Part shown: positions 8,761 through 16,946 of the stretch, one piece after another | Position numbering within the stretch: the first letter of the stretch is position 1 | How the letters are laid out: each line of letters opens with the position of its first letter | The notes under the pieces: generated by a model | Seen by the model: the letters and a program-made list of their open reading frames with translations, nothing else | Databases searched by the model: none | What the model was told of the DNA's origin: nothing | Assembly: GCF_900143015.1 (NCBI RefSeq) | Contig: NZ_FSRT01000001.1 | Span: 682,001 to 746,000 of the forward strand | From: Fibrobacter sp. UWB11 | GTDB taxonomy: Bacteria > Fibrobacterota > Fibrobacteria > Fibrobacterales > Fibrobacteraceae | Length of the DNA: 64,000 bases | Reading direction: 5' to 3' | Position numbers and translations under genes: made by a program

Positions 8761-9114
8761 ATGGATTTTGAAGAATTAAAGCCAAAGAATCGAACCAAGA
8801 TGGCTATAGTGGCATGTCTGGGGGGCTTTGTGGGTGTCCATAATTTTATGCTCGCGAACAGTGTTTCGGGGAGCATTAAAATCTATTTGACTTTAGTAGC
8901 CCTTATTGCTCCATCCCATGTTGGCCTCTGTATTGCTCTGGTTAACTTTGCTTGGGTCTTGTTTGATCTTTGGCAGATTTGTTTTGTGAAAACCCTGCCA
9001 GAGATCCGTTTTGAAGGTAGCCGGAAAAAAGCCGCATTGTTTGTATTTGCGTACTTGTCTCTTGCTACCGTACTTGCTTTTTTTGTCGCCCGAAACTACG
9101 GCGTATTATTTTAG
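8761..9114 (+). CDS. TM2-domain membrane protein
   Basis: Small inner-membrane protein of 117 residues. After a polar N-terminus comes GGFVGVHNFMLANSVSG, the turn between the two helices of a TM2 domain. It has about three hydrophobic segments (16-36, 41-75, 88-112), one more than a minimal TM2 protein. GGGAGATCAAA precedes the ATG. It ends one base before the stop of the convergent YbjQ gene. The function of TM2 proteins in bacteria is not settled, and the sequence adds no clue. Confidence 0.75.
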   Translation: MDFEELKPKNRTKMAIVACLGGFVGVHNFMLANSVSGSIKIYLTLVALIAPSHVGLCIALVNFAWVLFDLWQICFVKTLPEIRFEGSRKKAALFVFAYLSLATVLAFFVARNYGVLF

Positions 9115-9429
9115 TTATTTCTTGAAGCGGACTGCAGTGCCGTAAACGATAATTTCAGAGGCACTTGCCATCAGGCTGCTTGTGGCGAAACGTACATTTA
9201 CGATTGCATCTGCGCCTATCATTGTTGCCTCATTTATCATGCGCGCGGTAGCTTTTTGACGGGCCTCGTTCATCATTTCGCTGTATCCTGCGATTTCGCC
9301 ACCGATGATGGTCTTGAGTCCTGCGAAAATGTCGTGCACGACATTCTTTGAAAAAACGATACTCCCTTTGACGAGCTGAATCGTTTCGAGTTCCTTGCCG
9401 CTAATGTAGTCTGTGTTGACGATTATCAT
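9115..9429 (-). CDS. YbjQ family (UPF0145) protein
   Basis: Small cytoplasmic protein of 104 residues that forms a pentameric fold in known relatives; its role is uncertain. The family signature is clear: GLKTIIGGEIAGYSEMMNEA, then MIGADAIVNVRF and SEIIVYGTAV. I set the start at 9429 (MIIVNTDYISG), which follows a GAGGGT ribosome site; a TTG four codons upstream would include that site in the protein. It ends head to head with the TM2 gene with no spacer. Confidence 0.93.
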   Translation of the reverse strand: MIIVNTDYISGKELETIQLVKGSIVFSKNVVHDIFAGLKTIIGGEIAGYSEMMNEARQKATARMINEATMIGADAIVNVRFATSSLMASASEIIVYGTAVRFKK

Positions 9430-9489
9430 TGTTACCCTCAAAATAGTTGTTTATTACAATATATAAAAAATTGCAAATAAGAGAATATC

Positions 9490-9520
9490 GCAAAAACCCC
9501 TGCACTTGATGTGCAGGGGC
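9490..9520 (-). terminator. Terminator after the barrel protein gene
   Basis: A perfect nine-base stem CCCCTGCAC / GTGCAGGGG (9497-9519) is followed on the minus strand by a T run. It ends transcription from the gene at 9554-10267. Confidence 0.85.
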
Positions 9521-9553
9521 CTTGGGGGATTTGAGGAGGAGAGAATTGATGAA

Positions 9554-10267
9554 TTAGAAAACGAAGAACATACCGATGTGTGGGGTAACGTTTACTCCAG
9601 TGAATAGGTAAGAAAGTCTGCTTGTTTTTGACAATCGGCCAGGATCATTGTAATAAGCACCGATTCCATAAGCGTTTGTAGTGATGTCAATACCGCCGAT
9701 TACACCGATTGAATCGAATACGTGGTAGCCCACGACTAAATCGCCACCGATAACAGCGTCAACGTATATGGCACCTGGGTTGTATTTACGTGTATCTGTC
9801 CTGACGTCGCCTTCGATTAATTTCATGTCGAGCCCGCAAAGAAAATGCACTGCGACAATCAATTCGTTTGAAATCGGCGCCATGCCTATGCCTAGCTTTA
9901 AATTGAAGTCGAGTCCCTTTAAATCTGTTTTTTTACGGGTGATTTCATCTTTGAGGGAACCGTTCAAAAAGCCGATACCTAAACCGAATATGGACGAATA
10001 GCCATTTGCGTCTGTTCTATAGCGGGTCCAGCCGAATTGGTAGCTCACTGAACTCCAGTCGAAGTTTATGGCTTTTATCTTCCATGTTTCAGATTCGATG
10101 GGCAGATAAAAATTCATGCTTTGAAGGCTTTTGGTTGTCCTCATGGGCTTCTTTTCAGTAGCCTTGGTTGTTTGTGCGTCCAATGGTGTTGCGTCGATTT
10201 GCGCAAACAGCATTGAACTGCACATAATAATCGCGATAGCCACAATTTTGGAGAGCTTAGTAAGCAT
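9554..10267 (-). CDS. Predicted outer membrane beta-barrel protein
   Basis: 237 residues with a clear signal peptide (MLTKLSKIVAIAIIMCSSMLFAQ, cleavage near the A before Q). The mature part alternates hydrophobic and polar residues in short strands (YQFGWTRYR, FNLKLGIGM, GDLVVGYHVF) and ends in the aromatic FFVF, the pattern of an outer-membrane barrel. About eight strands are plausible. No specific family is recognised. AAGGAGTG precedes the start. It has its own terminator and is divergent from the gene at 10587. Confidence 0.8.
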   Translation of the reverse strand: MLTKLSKIVAIAIIMCSSMLFAQIDATPLDAQTTKATEKKPMRTTKSLQSMNFYLPIESETWKIKAINFDWSSVSYQFGWTRYRTDANGYSSIFGLGIGFLNGSLKDEITRKKTDLKGLDFNLKLGIGMAPISNELIVAVHFLCGLDMKLIEGDVRTDTRKYNPGAIYVDAVIGGDLVVGYHVFDSIGVIGGIDITTNAYGIGAYYNDPGRLSKTSRLSYLFTGVNVTPHIGMFFVF

Positions 10268-10586
10268 AATACACTCCTTGGCTGAAAATGTGGTTTTATC
10301 AATGCTCCGTCATTGAATATACCCAAAAGTTTTTAGAAATCTTAGAAAAATGTTACGAAAATACTCCAATTGAGAATGAACCCGTAAAAAATGCCGTTTT
10401 TTATGAAAAAAAGGCAATTGGGCTTTGGTAAAATTTTCTTGAGGAATAAAGTTTTGACTATGACAGTATTTGACATGAGGAAATTGTATATTGAATTTTG
10501 TAATTAATGCATGTATTTGTATATATGCATTAATTGGATGAAAAAAGGCATATTTGCTGTAAAAAGTCAAAAAAAAGGAGTTTCCT
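10268..10586. other. Intergenic region, AT-rich, with inverted repeats
   Basis: This 319-bp gap separates divergent genes. It contains a long stem (TGCC plus T run / A run plus GGCA, 10391-10415) and the operator-like palindrome at 10502-10535. No ORF is supported. Confidence 0.6.
10502..10535. promoter_or_regulatory. Operator-like inverted repeat
   Basis: The perfect 11-base arms AATTAATGCAT and ATGCATTAATT are separated by 12 bases, about 50 bp before the start at 10587. The geometry fits a dimeric repressor site. No regulator gene is adjacent. Confidence 0.5.
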
Positions 10587-11366
10587 ATGGCAATCATATT
10601 CGATGATTCGAAGTCCATTAACGATTATCTCAAGAAGCCGGAATCTCATCCAGAGTCGTTTGCTTCGCTATGCAAGCGTCAGGCGACCGGTCTAAAGCTT
10701 GTAAGCGACGAAATGGAACAGGACCGCAAAGAACAGGAGGAAATGGCGAAGCTAAGGAAAATGAGCTATGAGCGCAAGTACAAGTTGTTTTTCGAGAATA
10801 TCGACCTGATTATGCGTCACAGGGATGAAATCCTCTCTACACCGCGTTATGCAAACATCGATGCGCATTACGCGCTTGGGGGAGGCGGTTGTTATATCGG
10901 GCCGATTTCCACATCAAGGCGCTACAGTTTTGCAGGGACGCTCGTCAACATTAATCTCAAGCTGGGGGCGCTTCTGGAACTTTGGGATACCGATACATTC
11001 AGGGTGGGCTGTAAGTGCGGCGGCACGGCTGTAATCCGTTACTTTTCGGGTTCTCCGCTTTCGGGGGCGTCTGTCGCGGCTGCGGCTTGTCCCAAGTGCA
11101 AAGAGGTTCTGCATGGTATACGGAGCCGTAGTTTTGGGGATTATATGGGGACCATGCTCACAAAACTTGCAGAAAACACCGAGAAGGTCATAAAGGATAT
11201 CATTGCTAAGTGGACGCTTGCCGAGGCCGAATGTGTGAAAAAAAATGCTGAAGGGAAATTTTCGCGGTCGTGCCGCCCTGGTGGTGAAATTCGTGGCGAG
11301 GAGCCGGCGTGTAGCCTGGAAACAATGATCAATGAACTGAGGTTGAAGGAATTTGGGGCGGATTGA
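10587..11366 (+). CDS. Hypothetical protein with a zinc-ribbon-like centre
   Basis: 259 residues, not recognised. The start follows AAAAAAGGAG. Residues 30-75 are charged and helical (EMEQDRKEQEEMAKLRKM), probably coiled coil. A possible zinc site lies at about 140-170: GCKCGG, then about 26 residues, then CPKCKEV. A Gly-rich turn ALGGGGCYIGPIS precedes it. The C-terminus is helical with scattered Cys. It stands alone between a divergent barrel gene and a helicase gene. The zinc idea rests only on the spacing of the Cys pairs. Confidence 0.75.
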   Translation: MAIIFDDSKSINDYLKKPESHPESFASLCKRQATGLKLVSDEMEQDRKEQEEMAKLRKMSYERKYKLFFENIDLIMRHRDEILSTPRYANIDAHYALGGGGCYIGPISTSRRYSFAGTLVNINLKLGALLELWDTDTFRVGCKCGGTAVIRYFSGSPLSGASVAAAACPKCKEVLHGIRSRSFGDYMGTMLTKLAENTEKVIKDIIAKWTLAEAECVKKNAEGKFSRSCRPGGEIRGEEPACSLETMINELRLKEFGAD

Positions 11367-11444
11367 AATTTTACTTGACGGTTTATGTTTAAAAGACTAC
11401 TTTTTGAGCAGTAAAACAAATGTTCACTATACTGCGAGGCGCGG

Positions 11445-13835
11445 ATGGCTCTCTCCCAAGAAATTAATGCTCAGGTTATAGATTCCCTTGAGGGGGAACG
11501 CTCTCGCTTGGACAAGGAACAGCTTGATGCGGTAGAAACGACCGAGGGCTACGTGCGCGTTGTGGCGGGGGCTGGTTCGGGCAAGACGAAAACGCTTACG
11601 CATCGCTATTTGTATCTCGTGAAGGAAATGGGAATTTCGCCGTCGAACATTCTTTGCGTGACGTTCACGAATAAGGCTGCGAACGAAATGAAAAAGCGCA
11701 TTCGCTCGATTCTAGGCGGTGACGATAGCGGTTATATTTCGACGTTCCATGGTTTCTGCGTGCGTTTCTTGCGTGAAGAAATCCACGTGTTGAAATACCC
11801 GAAAGAATTTATGATTCTGGACGAGGATGACCAAAAATCGCTGTTGCGCAAGGCGTATGCGGATCTCGGTTTTTCGCTCAAGGATTTGAAAATCAGCAGT
11901 GTCCTTGATTTTATCGGGGGCCGCAAGGCAAATGATTTGGATTACGTTTCACTCTTTGCAGAACTGCCTTCGGAAAATGATGTCGATGAAGTGTCCAAAG
12001 ACCATTTGCTGGAGTTGTCGGATGAAGCTGATGACAAGTGGATGAAGGTTTATTACCGCTACCTATACGAGCAAAAGAAAAATTATGCTCTAGATTTTGA
12101 CGATTTGATTTTGGTGACTTTGTACATTCTTCAAAGTTTTCCGGAACAGTTGGACAAGTGGCGCAAACGCATGATGTACGTGATGGTCGATGAGTATCAG
12201 GACATTGACGGTCAACAGTTCATGCTTGCGGACTTGCTTTCGAGCTATCACAAAAATTTATTTGTGGTAGGGGACCCGGACCAGACGATTTATGGATGGC
12301 GAGGTGCCGATATCAATCGTATTCTTGAATTTGACAAAACTCATCAGGGAACAAAAACGATTTTATTGCAGAATAATTATCGTTCTACGCCGAGCATTTT
12401 GAAGGTGCCAGATGCGGTTATCAAGAACAACAAGTTTAGAATTGAGAAGGTCTTGAGGCCTGTGCGTGTTGGCGGAAAAACGCCTGTCTTTTACCATGCA
12501 AAGAATACGCGCGAAGAGGCGAAATGGATTGTAGAACGTATCCAGAATGCAGTGCAGAACTCTGTGAAAAATGGCGCGGGCGGTATGCGCTACAAAGATA
12601 TTGCGGTGCTTTATCGAATGCATTCGCAGTCGCGTTCTGTCGAAGAAGCTTTGATGGCCGAAAATATTCCGTACAAGGTTTATAGTGGTGTCGGATTTTA
12701 TCAGCGCAAAGAAATTAAGGACGTGATTTGTTATTTGCGCATGCTCGTGTATGCCGATGATTTGTCTTTTTTGCGGACTGTGAATACGCCCAAGCGCCAG
12801 TTCGGACCGCGTAAGGTTTCCATATTGCAGGCTTTTGCAGATGCGCGAGGCGTTGGACTTTACGAGGCGCTTTTGGAAATTGTATCGGAAGCGGGAATGT
12901 TGAATGATGTGGCTTGTGATATTTCGTCGCAGGCGGAATTGTCATCTGTAGGCAATGAACGCAATAAGATTGATTTTGACTGCAAGGGATTTTTGGCGCG
13001 GAGCAATGTCGTTGAGTATGTGAAATTGATTGAAAAGTATCGTTCGTGCTATAGGGACATGAGCGTTTCTGAAATTTTAGCGAAGATTTTGCGAGAGACG
13101 AAGTACGAAGAAATGTTGCGCCTGGATGGCGACGAAGATCGCTTGGACAATCTCGCAGAACTCAAACAGGGAATTCTGGAATTCGAGAATTACTACGAAG
13201 AAGATGCTTCGCTAGATGAGTATTTGCAGAATATCGTGCTGTTCACGAATGTTGATGAAGATGCCGAAGAAAAAGACCGCGTACAACTCATGACGATTCA
13301 TAACGCCAAAGGTTTGGAGTTCCCGTACGTTTTTGTGTGTGGCTTAAATGAAGGCTTTTTCCCAGTAAAGCGCGTGCAGAATAAGGTTCAGCTAGAAGAA
13401 GAACGCAGGCTTGCGTATGTGGCGTTTACGCGTGCTGAAAATGTGCTTTGTATAAGCGATGCCGAAGATGGTGTGGCGGGGGAGAGCGGAACGCGTTACC
13501 CGTCAAGGTTTTTGCTTGAAATGGATATGGGCGGGCTTGATATTGCTCGTGGATTTTCGGAAGATTTGCTCGAGGCCGCGAAGGCACACATATCAAATGT
13601 CGATCAGGAACGAGATTTCCTGAATGACGAGAGCTTGGGACTAGTCAAGAAAGCGCCTTCGGCAACTTTTGAAGTTGGCGATCGTGTTGTGCACAAGATT
13701 TTTGGCGTGGGTACAATTCGCGTTGTGGACGAAAAGAACTTCTGCTACGAGATTGCGTTTGACAAGTTTGCAACCCCGCGCAGCATACAGTTCGATTTTC
13801 CACTTCGTGGCTTGACTGCTGCACCTCGGTCATGA
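11445..13835 (+). CDS. UvrD/PcrA-type DNA helicase
   Basis: 3'-5' superfamily 1 helicase, probably for repair and replication restart. It is 796 residues, near the family norm. Motif I AGAGSGKTKT is at about residue 41, motif II VDEYQDIDGQ, motif III VVGDPDQTIYGWRGAD, motif IV LQNNYRS, motif V MTIHNAKGLEFPYVF and motif VI RRLAYVAFTRAE. The C-terminal segment FEVGDRVVHKIFGVGTI is the Tudor-like tail found in PcrA, which favours PcrA over Rep. The insertion near 480-510 is low in similarity. It converges with rluA and is followed by a hairpin overlapping its stop. Confidence 0.97.
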   Translation: MALSQEINAQVIDSLEGERSRLDKEQLDAVETTEGYVRVVAGAGSGKTKTLTHRYLYLVKEMGISPSNILCVTFTNKAANEMKKRIRSILGGDDSGYISTFHGFCVRFLREEIHVLKYPKEFMILDEDDQKSLLRKAYADLGFSLKDLKISSVLDFIGGRKANDLDYVSLFAELPSENDVDEVSKDHLLELSDEADDKWMKVYYRYLYEQKKNYALDFDDLILVTLYILQSFPEQLDKWRKRMMYVMVDEYQDIDGQQFMLADLLSSYHKNLFVVGDPDQTIYGWRGADINRILEFDKTHQGTKTILLQNNYRSTPSILKVPDAVIKNNKFRIEKVLRPVRVGGKTPVFYHAKNTREEAKWIVERIQNAVQNSVKNGAGGMRYKDIAVLYRMHSQSRSVEEALMAENIPYKVYSGVGFYQRKEIKDVICYLRMLVYADDLSFLRTVNTPKRQFGPRKVSILQAFADARGVGLYEALLEIVSEAGMLNDVACDISSQAELSSVGNERNKIDFDCKGFLARSNVVEYVKLIEKYRSCYRDMSVSEILAKILRETKYEEMLRLDGDEDRLDNLAELKQGILEFENYYEEDASLDEYLQNIVLFTNVDEDAEEKDRVQLMTIHNAKGLEFPYVFVCGLNEGFFPVKRVQNKVQLEEERRLAYVAFTRAENVLCISDAEDGVAGESGTRYPSRFLLEMDMGGLDIARGFSEDLLEAAKAHISNVDQERDFLNDESLGLVKKAPSATFEVGDRVVHKIFGVGTIRVVDEKNFCYEIAFDKFATPRSIQFDFPLRGLTAAPRS

Positions 13836-13855
13836 CAGAACATAAATGTTCTGTC
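13834..13855. terminator. Hairpin between convergent genes
   Basis: A perfect ten-base stem GACAGAACAT / ATGTTCTGTC overlaps the helicase stop codon. There is no T run after it, so intrinsic termination is unproven. Confidence 0.4.
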
Positions 13856-13893
13856 GCGACACTCGGTTTGCGTGTCATTCCGTTAGTACGGGC

Positions 13894-15027
13894 TTAACGT
13901 CTGCGACTTTTTTGAAAATTGTTCTCGGGGCGCTCGTAGTGAATCGGTTTTAACTGCTTGATGACGTCTCGAAGTTCTTTGGGCAGCGGACAATCGAATA
14001 CTTTGTGCTCACCTTTCCAATCGAATTCCAAACGGCAACTATGCAAGAATAAACGGTTCAGACCGAATTGCTTTTTTACTTCGCGGTTGAGCGCAAAATC
14101 GCCGTAGCGCGTGTCGCCCAAAAGCGGATGTCCGATGCTTGCAAAGTGCGCACGGATTTGGTGCATGCGGCCTGTTTCGAGTTTGATTTTTACAAGATCG
14201 TAGCCTTCGTAATGTTGCTTGACACGGTAATGCGTGATTGCCTTTTGTGCGTTATCGTCATCTTGACCGACGAGCATCTTGCTGCCCTTGGCGCTATCGG
14301 TGCGCAAAAGCGATTCGTTGATGGTACCGCGGTCTTTCTTGAGGTTGCCTTTGACAAGCGCAAAGTAGAATTTGTCTACGACGTGTTCGCGAATCATGCG
14401 CGTGAAGTCGCGGAGTGTATCACCATGGAGGGCCGCAATAATCATACCCGAAGTTTCTTGGTCAAGGCGGTGGGCAATCGTTGGCTTAAAGTCGAGACCT
14501 TCGTTTTTGCCCCATTCCCAAAGATATTCTACAAGGCTTTCTCCAGGGCGCGTGCCGCTTCCTGGCTGGCTTGCGAGTCCCGAGGGCTTGTTGACTACAA
14601 CGTAATCTTCGGTTTGCACGATAAGGTCGAGCTCGTGAGCGCCCCAATGCGCTTGTTTTTCTGCGCCAGTGCGTGCTTGACCCCAAGTGCTTTTTTTCTT
14701 GGCGAAACCTGTTGCGCTTTTTGCGTCGGGGTGTTGCTGGGTGTCCCCGTTCGAAGGGGTAGCGGGAGCCGCTTCGGCGGCGGAAGCGAGGGGAAGGCTT
14801 TCCCCCTTTTTATCGTCTTCACTAACGCTTTTGAAATTTTCGTAAATGTTCACCACGTCGCCTTCGACGAGCATCTGGTTTGCCTTGCCGACAACACCAT
14901 TTACACGGACTTTCTTTTTGCGGATGACGGCGAAGAACACCGAGAGGGATTCTTCGGGGAATGCCTTGCGGAGAAAACGGTCAAGGCGCATGTTGGCAAA
15001 GTTGCGATCAATTGTTCGTGTAATCAT
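13894..15027 (-). CDS. RluA-family 23S rRNA pseudouridine synthase
   Basis: Modifies uridines in 23S rRNA. It is 377 residues, about 50 longer than RluC/RluD. It has an N-terminal S4 domain (about 13-67, RLDRFLRKAF...VRVNGVVGKA) and a catalytic domain with AHRLDQETSG holding the catalytic Asp, plus GRMHQIRAHFASIGHPLLGD. Between them lies a low-complexity insert (about 72-125, ESLPLASAAEAAPATPSNGD). Its DNA holds three hairpins in a row (14745-14805) and looks like an inserted repeat. The start abuts a heptad array (15035-15062) and has no ordinary ribosome site. RluC versus RluD cannot be decided from sequence. Confidence 0.93.
   Translation of the reverse strand: MITRTIDRNFANMRLDRFLRKAFPEESLSVFFAVIRKKKVRVNGVVGKANQMLVEGDVVNIYENFKSVSEDDKKGESLPLASAAEAAPATPSNGDTQQHPDAKSATGFAKKKSTWGQARTGAEKQAHWGAHELDLIVQTEDYVVVNKPSGLASQPGSGTRPGESLVEYLWEWGKNEGLDFKPTIAHRLDQETSGMIIAALHGDTLRDFTRMIREHVVDKFYFALVKGNLKKDRGTINESLLRTDSAKGSKMLVGQDDDNAQKAITHYRVKQHYEGYDLVKIKLETGRMHQIRAHFASIGHPLLGDTRYGDFALNREVKKQFGLNRLFLHSCRLEFDWKGEHKVFDCPLPKELRDVIKQLKPIHYERPENNFQKSRRR
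14745..14805. repeat. Triple-hairpin insert within rluA-like gene
   Basis: Three consecutive stems: CCCC..GGGG (14745-14759), GCCGC-TTCG-GCGGC (14768-14781) and AGGGGAAG..TTTCCCCC (14790-14805). They code in frame for the linker between the S4 and catalytic domains. Confidence 0.6.
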
Positions 15028-15034
15028 TTTTTTT

Positions 15035-15062
15035 GTTACTAGTTAATAGTTAGTAGTTACTA
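15035..15062 (+). repeat. Heptad array GTTANTA x4
   Basis: Four exact-period units GTTACTA, GTTAATA, GTTAGTA, GTTACTA. It ends seven bases from the rluA start codon, in the place of the ribosome site. Confidence 0.85.
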
Positions 15063-15079
15063 GAATCGAAGCAATGTCT

Positions 15080-15149
15080 GTCATGCCCGATTTAGTCGGG
15101 CATCTCCCGTTATTAAGATTGGAGATTCCCGCTCGGAGGCGGGAACGAC
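15080..15149. repeat. Paired palindromic repeat (family A)
   Basis: The left half GTCATGCCCG..CGGGCATCTCC (15080-15107) and right half GGAGATTCCCG..CGGGAACGAC (15121-15149) are each palindromic and inverted to each other. A near copy is at 59086-59152. Confidence 0.85.
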
Positions 15150-15164
15150 ATAGTCCGTTTTTCA

Positions 15165-16838
15165 TTACTTGCATCTCCTGGCGTAATGAGCAAGGCGCAC
15201 ACCGTCGGCGGCGCTAGTGACGATTCCGCCAGCGTATCCGGCTCCTTCGCCAAGGACGAATAAACCCTTGGTATTCACGCTTTCGAGTGTTTCGTTATTG
15301 CGCGGAATGCGGAGTGGTGAACTGGTGCGCGTTTCTGGTGCGACAATTAGCCCTTGATCTATAAATCCTGGAATTTTGCGGTCGAAGTTTTGGAATCCTT
15401 CGGCAAGGCTCTTGCAAATGGTCTTGTCCATCCAATCCCACAAATTGCTTTGGACAAGTCCGCAGGGGTATGTGGATTTCGGGAGTGATTTGTCTTCTTG
15501 GTGGGCGAGGAAACTCTTTATTGTTTGTGCAGGTGCTGCGTAATTTTTTCCGCCGACGTTGTATGCATCGCTCTCGATTTTGCGCTGCAAGTCGAGACCA
15601 CCAAATAGTGAACCGCTTGATGGAATGTCAAAACCTTCGGCGCCTGCAGTAATCGGAACTGCGATGGCTCCGTTTGCGAACGCTCCGTTGCGGCGGCTGT
15701 AGCTCATGCCGTTTGTAGCGAGTGTTCCCGGTTCCGATGCGCATGGCACAAGAACTCCGCCGGGGCACATGCAAAAACTATAAGCGCTTGAGGTCTTGTT
15801 TAGTGTTGGCGTAGCGAGGAAATATTCGGCGGCACCGGTGATTTTTGTATCGACGTTTCCGAGTTGGCGCCTGTTGATGAGTGTCTGCGGATGTTCGACG
15901 CGAACGCCCATGGCGAAAGCTTTGCTTTCAAGCTGGACTCCGCGTGCATGGAGTAACTCATAAACGCCGCGTGCGGAATGCCCAACGGCGAGAACGAGTG
16001 CTTCGCAGGGCTGCCAATGAGAAATCGCGGTGCTTGCATTGGATTGCTTCGCGGAGTTTATCCCGGACATTGTTCCGGGGCTCGCAAAGACGTTCTTAAG
16101 CTTAATAGCTGTGATTCGCCCGTCATTAATTTCAATATCTTCAAGGGTTGTATTGAAATGGATGTGTCCACCGAGCTTGACGATTTCTGCACGAATTTTG
16201 CGCAACATCAAAACGAGTTTGTCTGTACCGATGTGCGGCTTTGCAAACGTGACGACGCTTTCGTCGACGCCAAATTGCACCATGTCCTTGAGAACTGTTT
16301 CACTGAACAAGTTGCGGCTTCGCGTGTTGAGCTTGCCGTCACTGAATGCGCCTGCACCGCCTTCGCCAAAAAGTACATTGCTGTAGGCGTTGAATTTACG
16401 GTCTACAAAGAATCGACGGATGTCGCGGAATCGTTCTTCGACTTGCTTCCCTTGTTCGTAAACGTCAACGGAAAAGCCTTTGCGCAATAGATGCAATGCT
16501 GCCCACAAGCCGCTTGGCCCTGCGCCGATGATATCAACGTGGCTTGCCATGGGAACCGTACTTTTGCCCGGTTCTGCATCAAGACTGCGAATTTCTCGTT
16601 CCGACTCGATGAGCCCGCGTGCGTTGTTGCCTGTGGCACGGATTTTCCGCTTCAAGTCAAAAATGACATTATATGACCAACGCAAATCCCCTTTACGTCT
16701 GGAGTCTAGCGAAAAACGCTCCACTTCGAGGTTGAAGATTTCTTCGGGGTTTACGCGGAGCGTTTTTGCGAGTGCAAGGCGAACTTCACCCTTTTTTTCG
16801 AGGGCTACGGCGAGTTCTCTGTAGCGATAAGTAAACAT
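15165..16838 (-). CDS. FAD-dependent dehydrogenase (COG2509-like)
   Basis: Predicted flavoprotein of 557 residues, similar in layout to a conserved family annotated as uncharacterised FAD-dependent dehydrogenases. The N-terminal 100 residues (RYRELAVALEKKG, DLKRKIRATG) precede the dinucleotide fold, which starts at about residue 102 with VDIIGAGPSGLWAALHLL. GEGGAGAFSDGKL, HIGTDKLVLMLRKIR and, near the end, FVLGEGAGYAGGIVTSAADG are typical. Residues about 250-262 (VFASPGTMSGINSA) come from a palindromic repeat inserted in frame. The substrate is unknown. It has its own region, bounded by repeat elements and a divergent gene. Confidence 0.9.
   Translation of the reverse strand: MFTYRYRELAVALEKKGEVRLALAKTLRVNPEEIFNLEVERFSLDSRRKGDLRWSYNVIFDLKRKIRATGNNARGLIESEREIRSLDAEPGKSTVPMASHVDIIGAGPSGLWAALHLLRKGFSVDVYEQGKQVEERFRDIRRFFVDRKFNAYSNVLFGEGGAGAFSDGKLNTRSRNLFSETVLKDMVQFGVDESVVTFAKPHIGTDKLVLMLRKIRAEIVKLGGHIHFNTTLEDIEINDGRITAIKLKNVFASPGTMSGINSAKQSNASTAISHWQPCEALVLAVGHSARGVYELLHARGVQLESKAFAMGVRVEHPQTLINRRQLGNVDTKITGAAEYFLATPTLNKTSSAYSFCMCPGGVLVPCASEPGTLATNGMSYSRRNGAFANGAIAVPITAGAEGFDIPSSGSLFGGLDLQRKIESDAYNVGGKNYAAPAQTIKSFLAHQEDKSLPKSTYPCGLVQSNLWDWMDKTICKSLAEGFQNFDRKIPGFIDQGLIVAPETRTSSPLRIPRNNETLESVNTKGLFVLGEGAGYAGGIVTSAADGVRLAHYARRCK
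16055..16083. repeat. Palindromic repeat (family B) inside the FAD gene
   Basis: The core AGTTTATCCCGGAC..TTGTTCCGGG is shared almost base for base with the intergenic copy at 21626-21653, yet lies in frame within a gene. Confidence 0.8.
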
Positions 16839-16885
16839 GTTCGTCGCTAAATTTAGAAATATGGCAAAAAAATATTTTTTTGGAC

Positions 16886-16915
16886 TTGAGATGGTGGTTT
16901 ACATTTTTTTATAAT
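16886..16915 (+). promoter_or_regulatory. Sigma-70-like promoter for the DUF1846 gene
   Basis: TTGAGA (16886) and TATAAT (16910) are separated by 18 bases, about 32 bases before the start codon at 16947. Confidence 0.5.
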
Positions 16916-16946
16916 TGTCTAAAACACAAAAAATGGTATTTGATAT

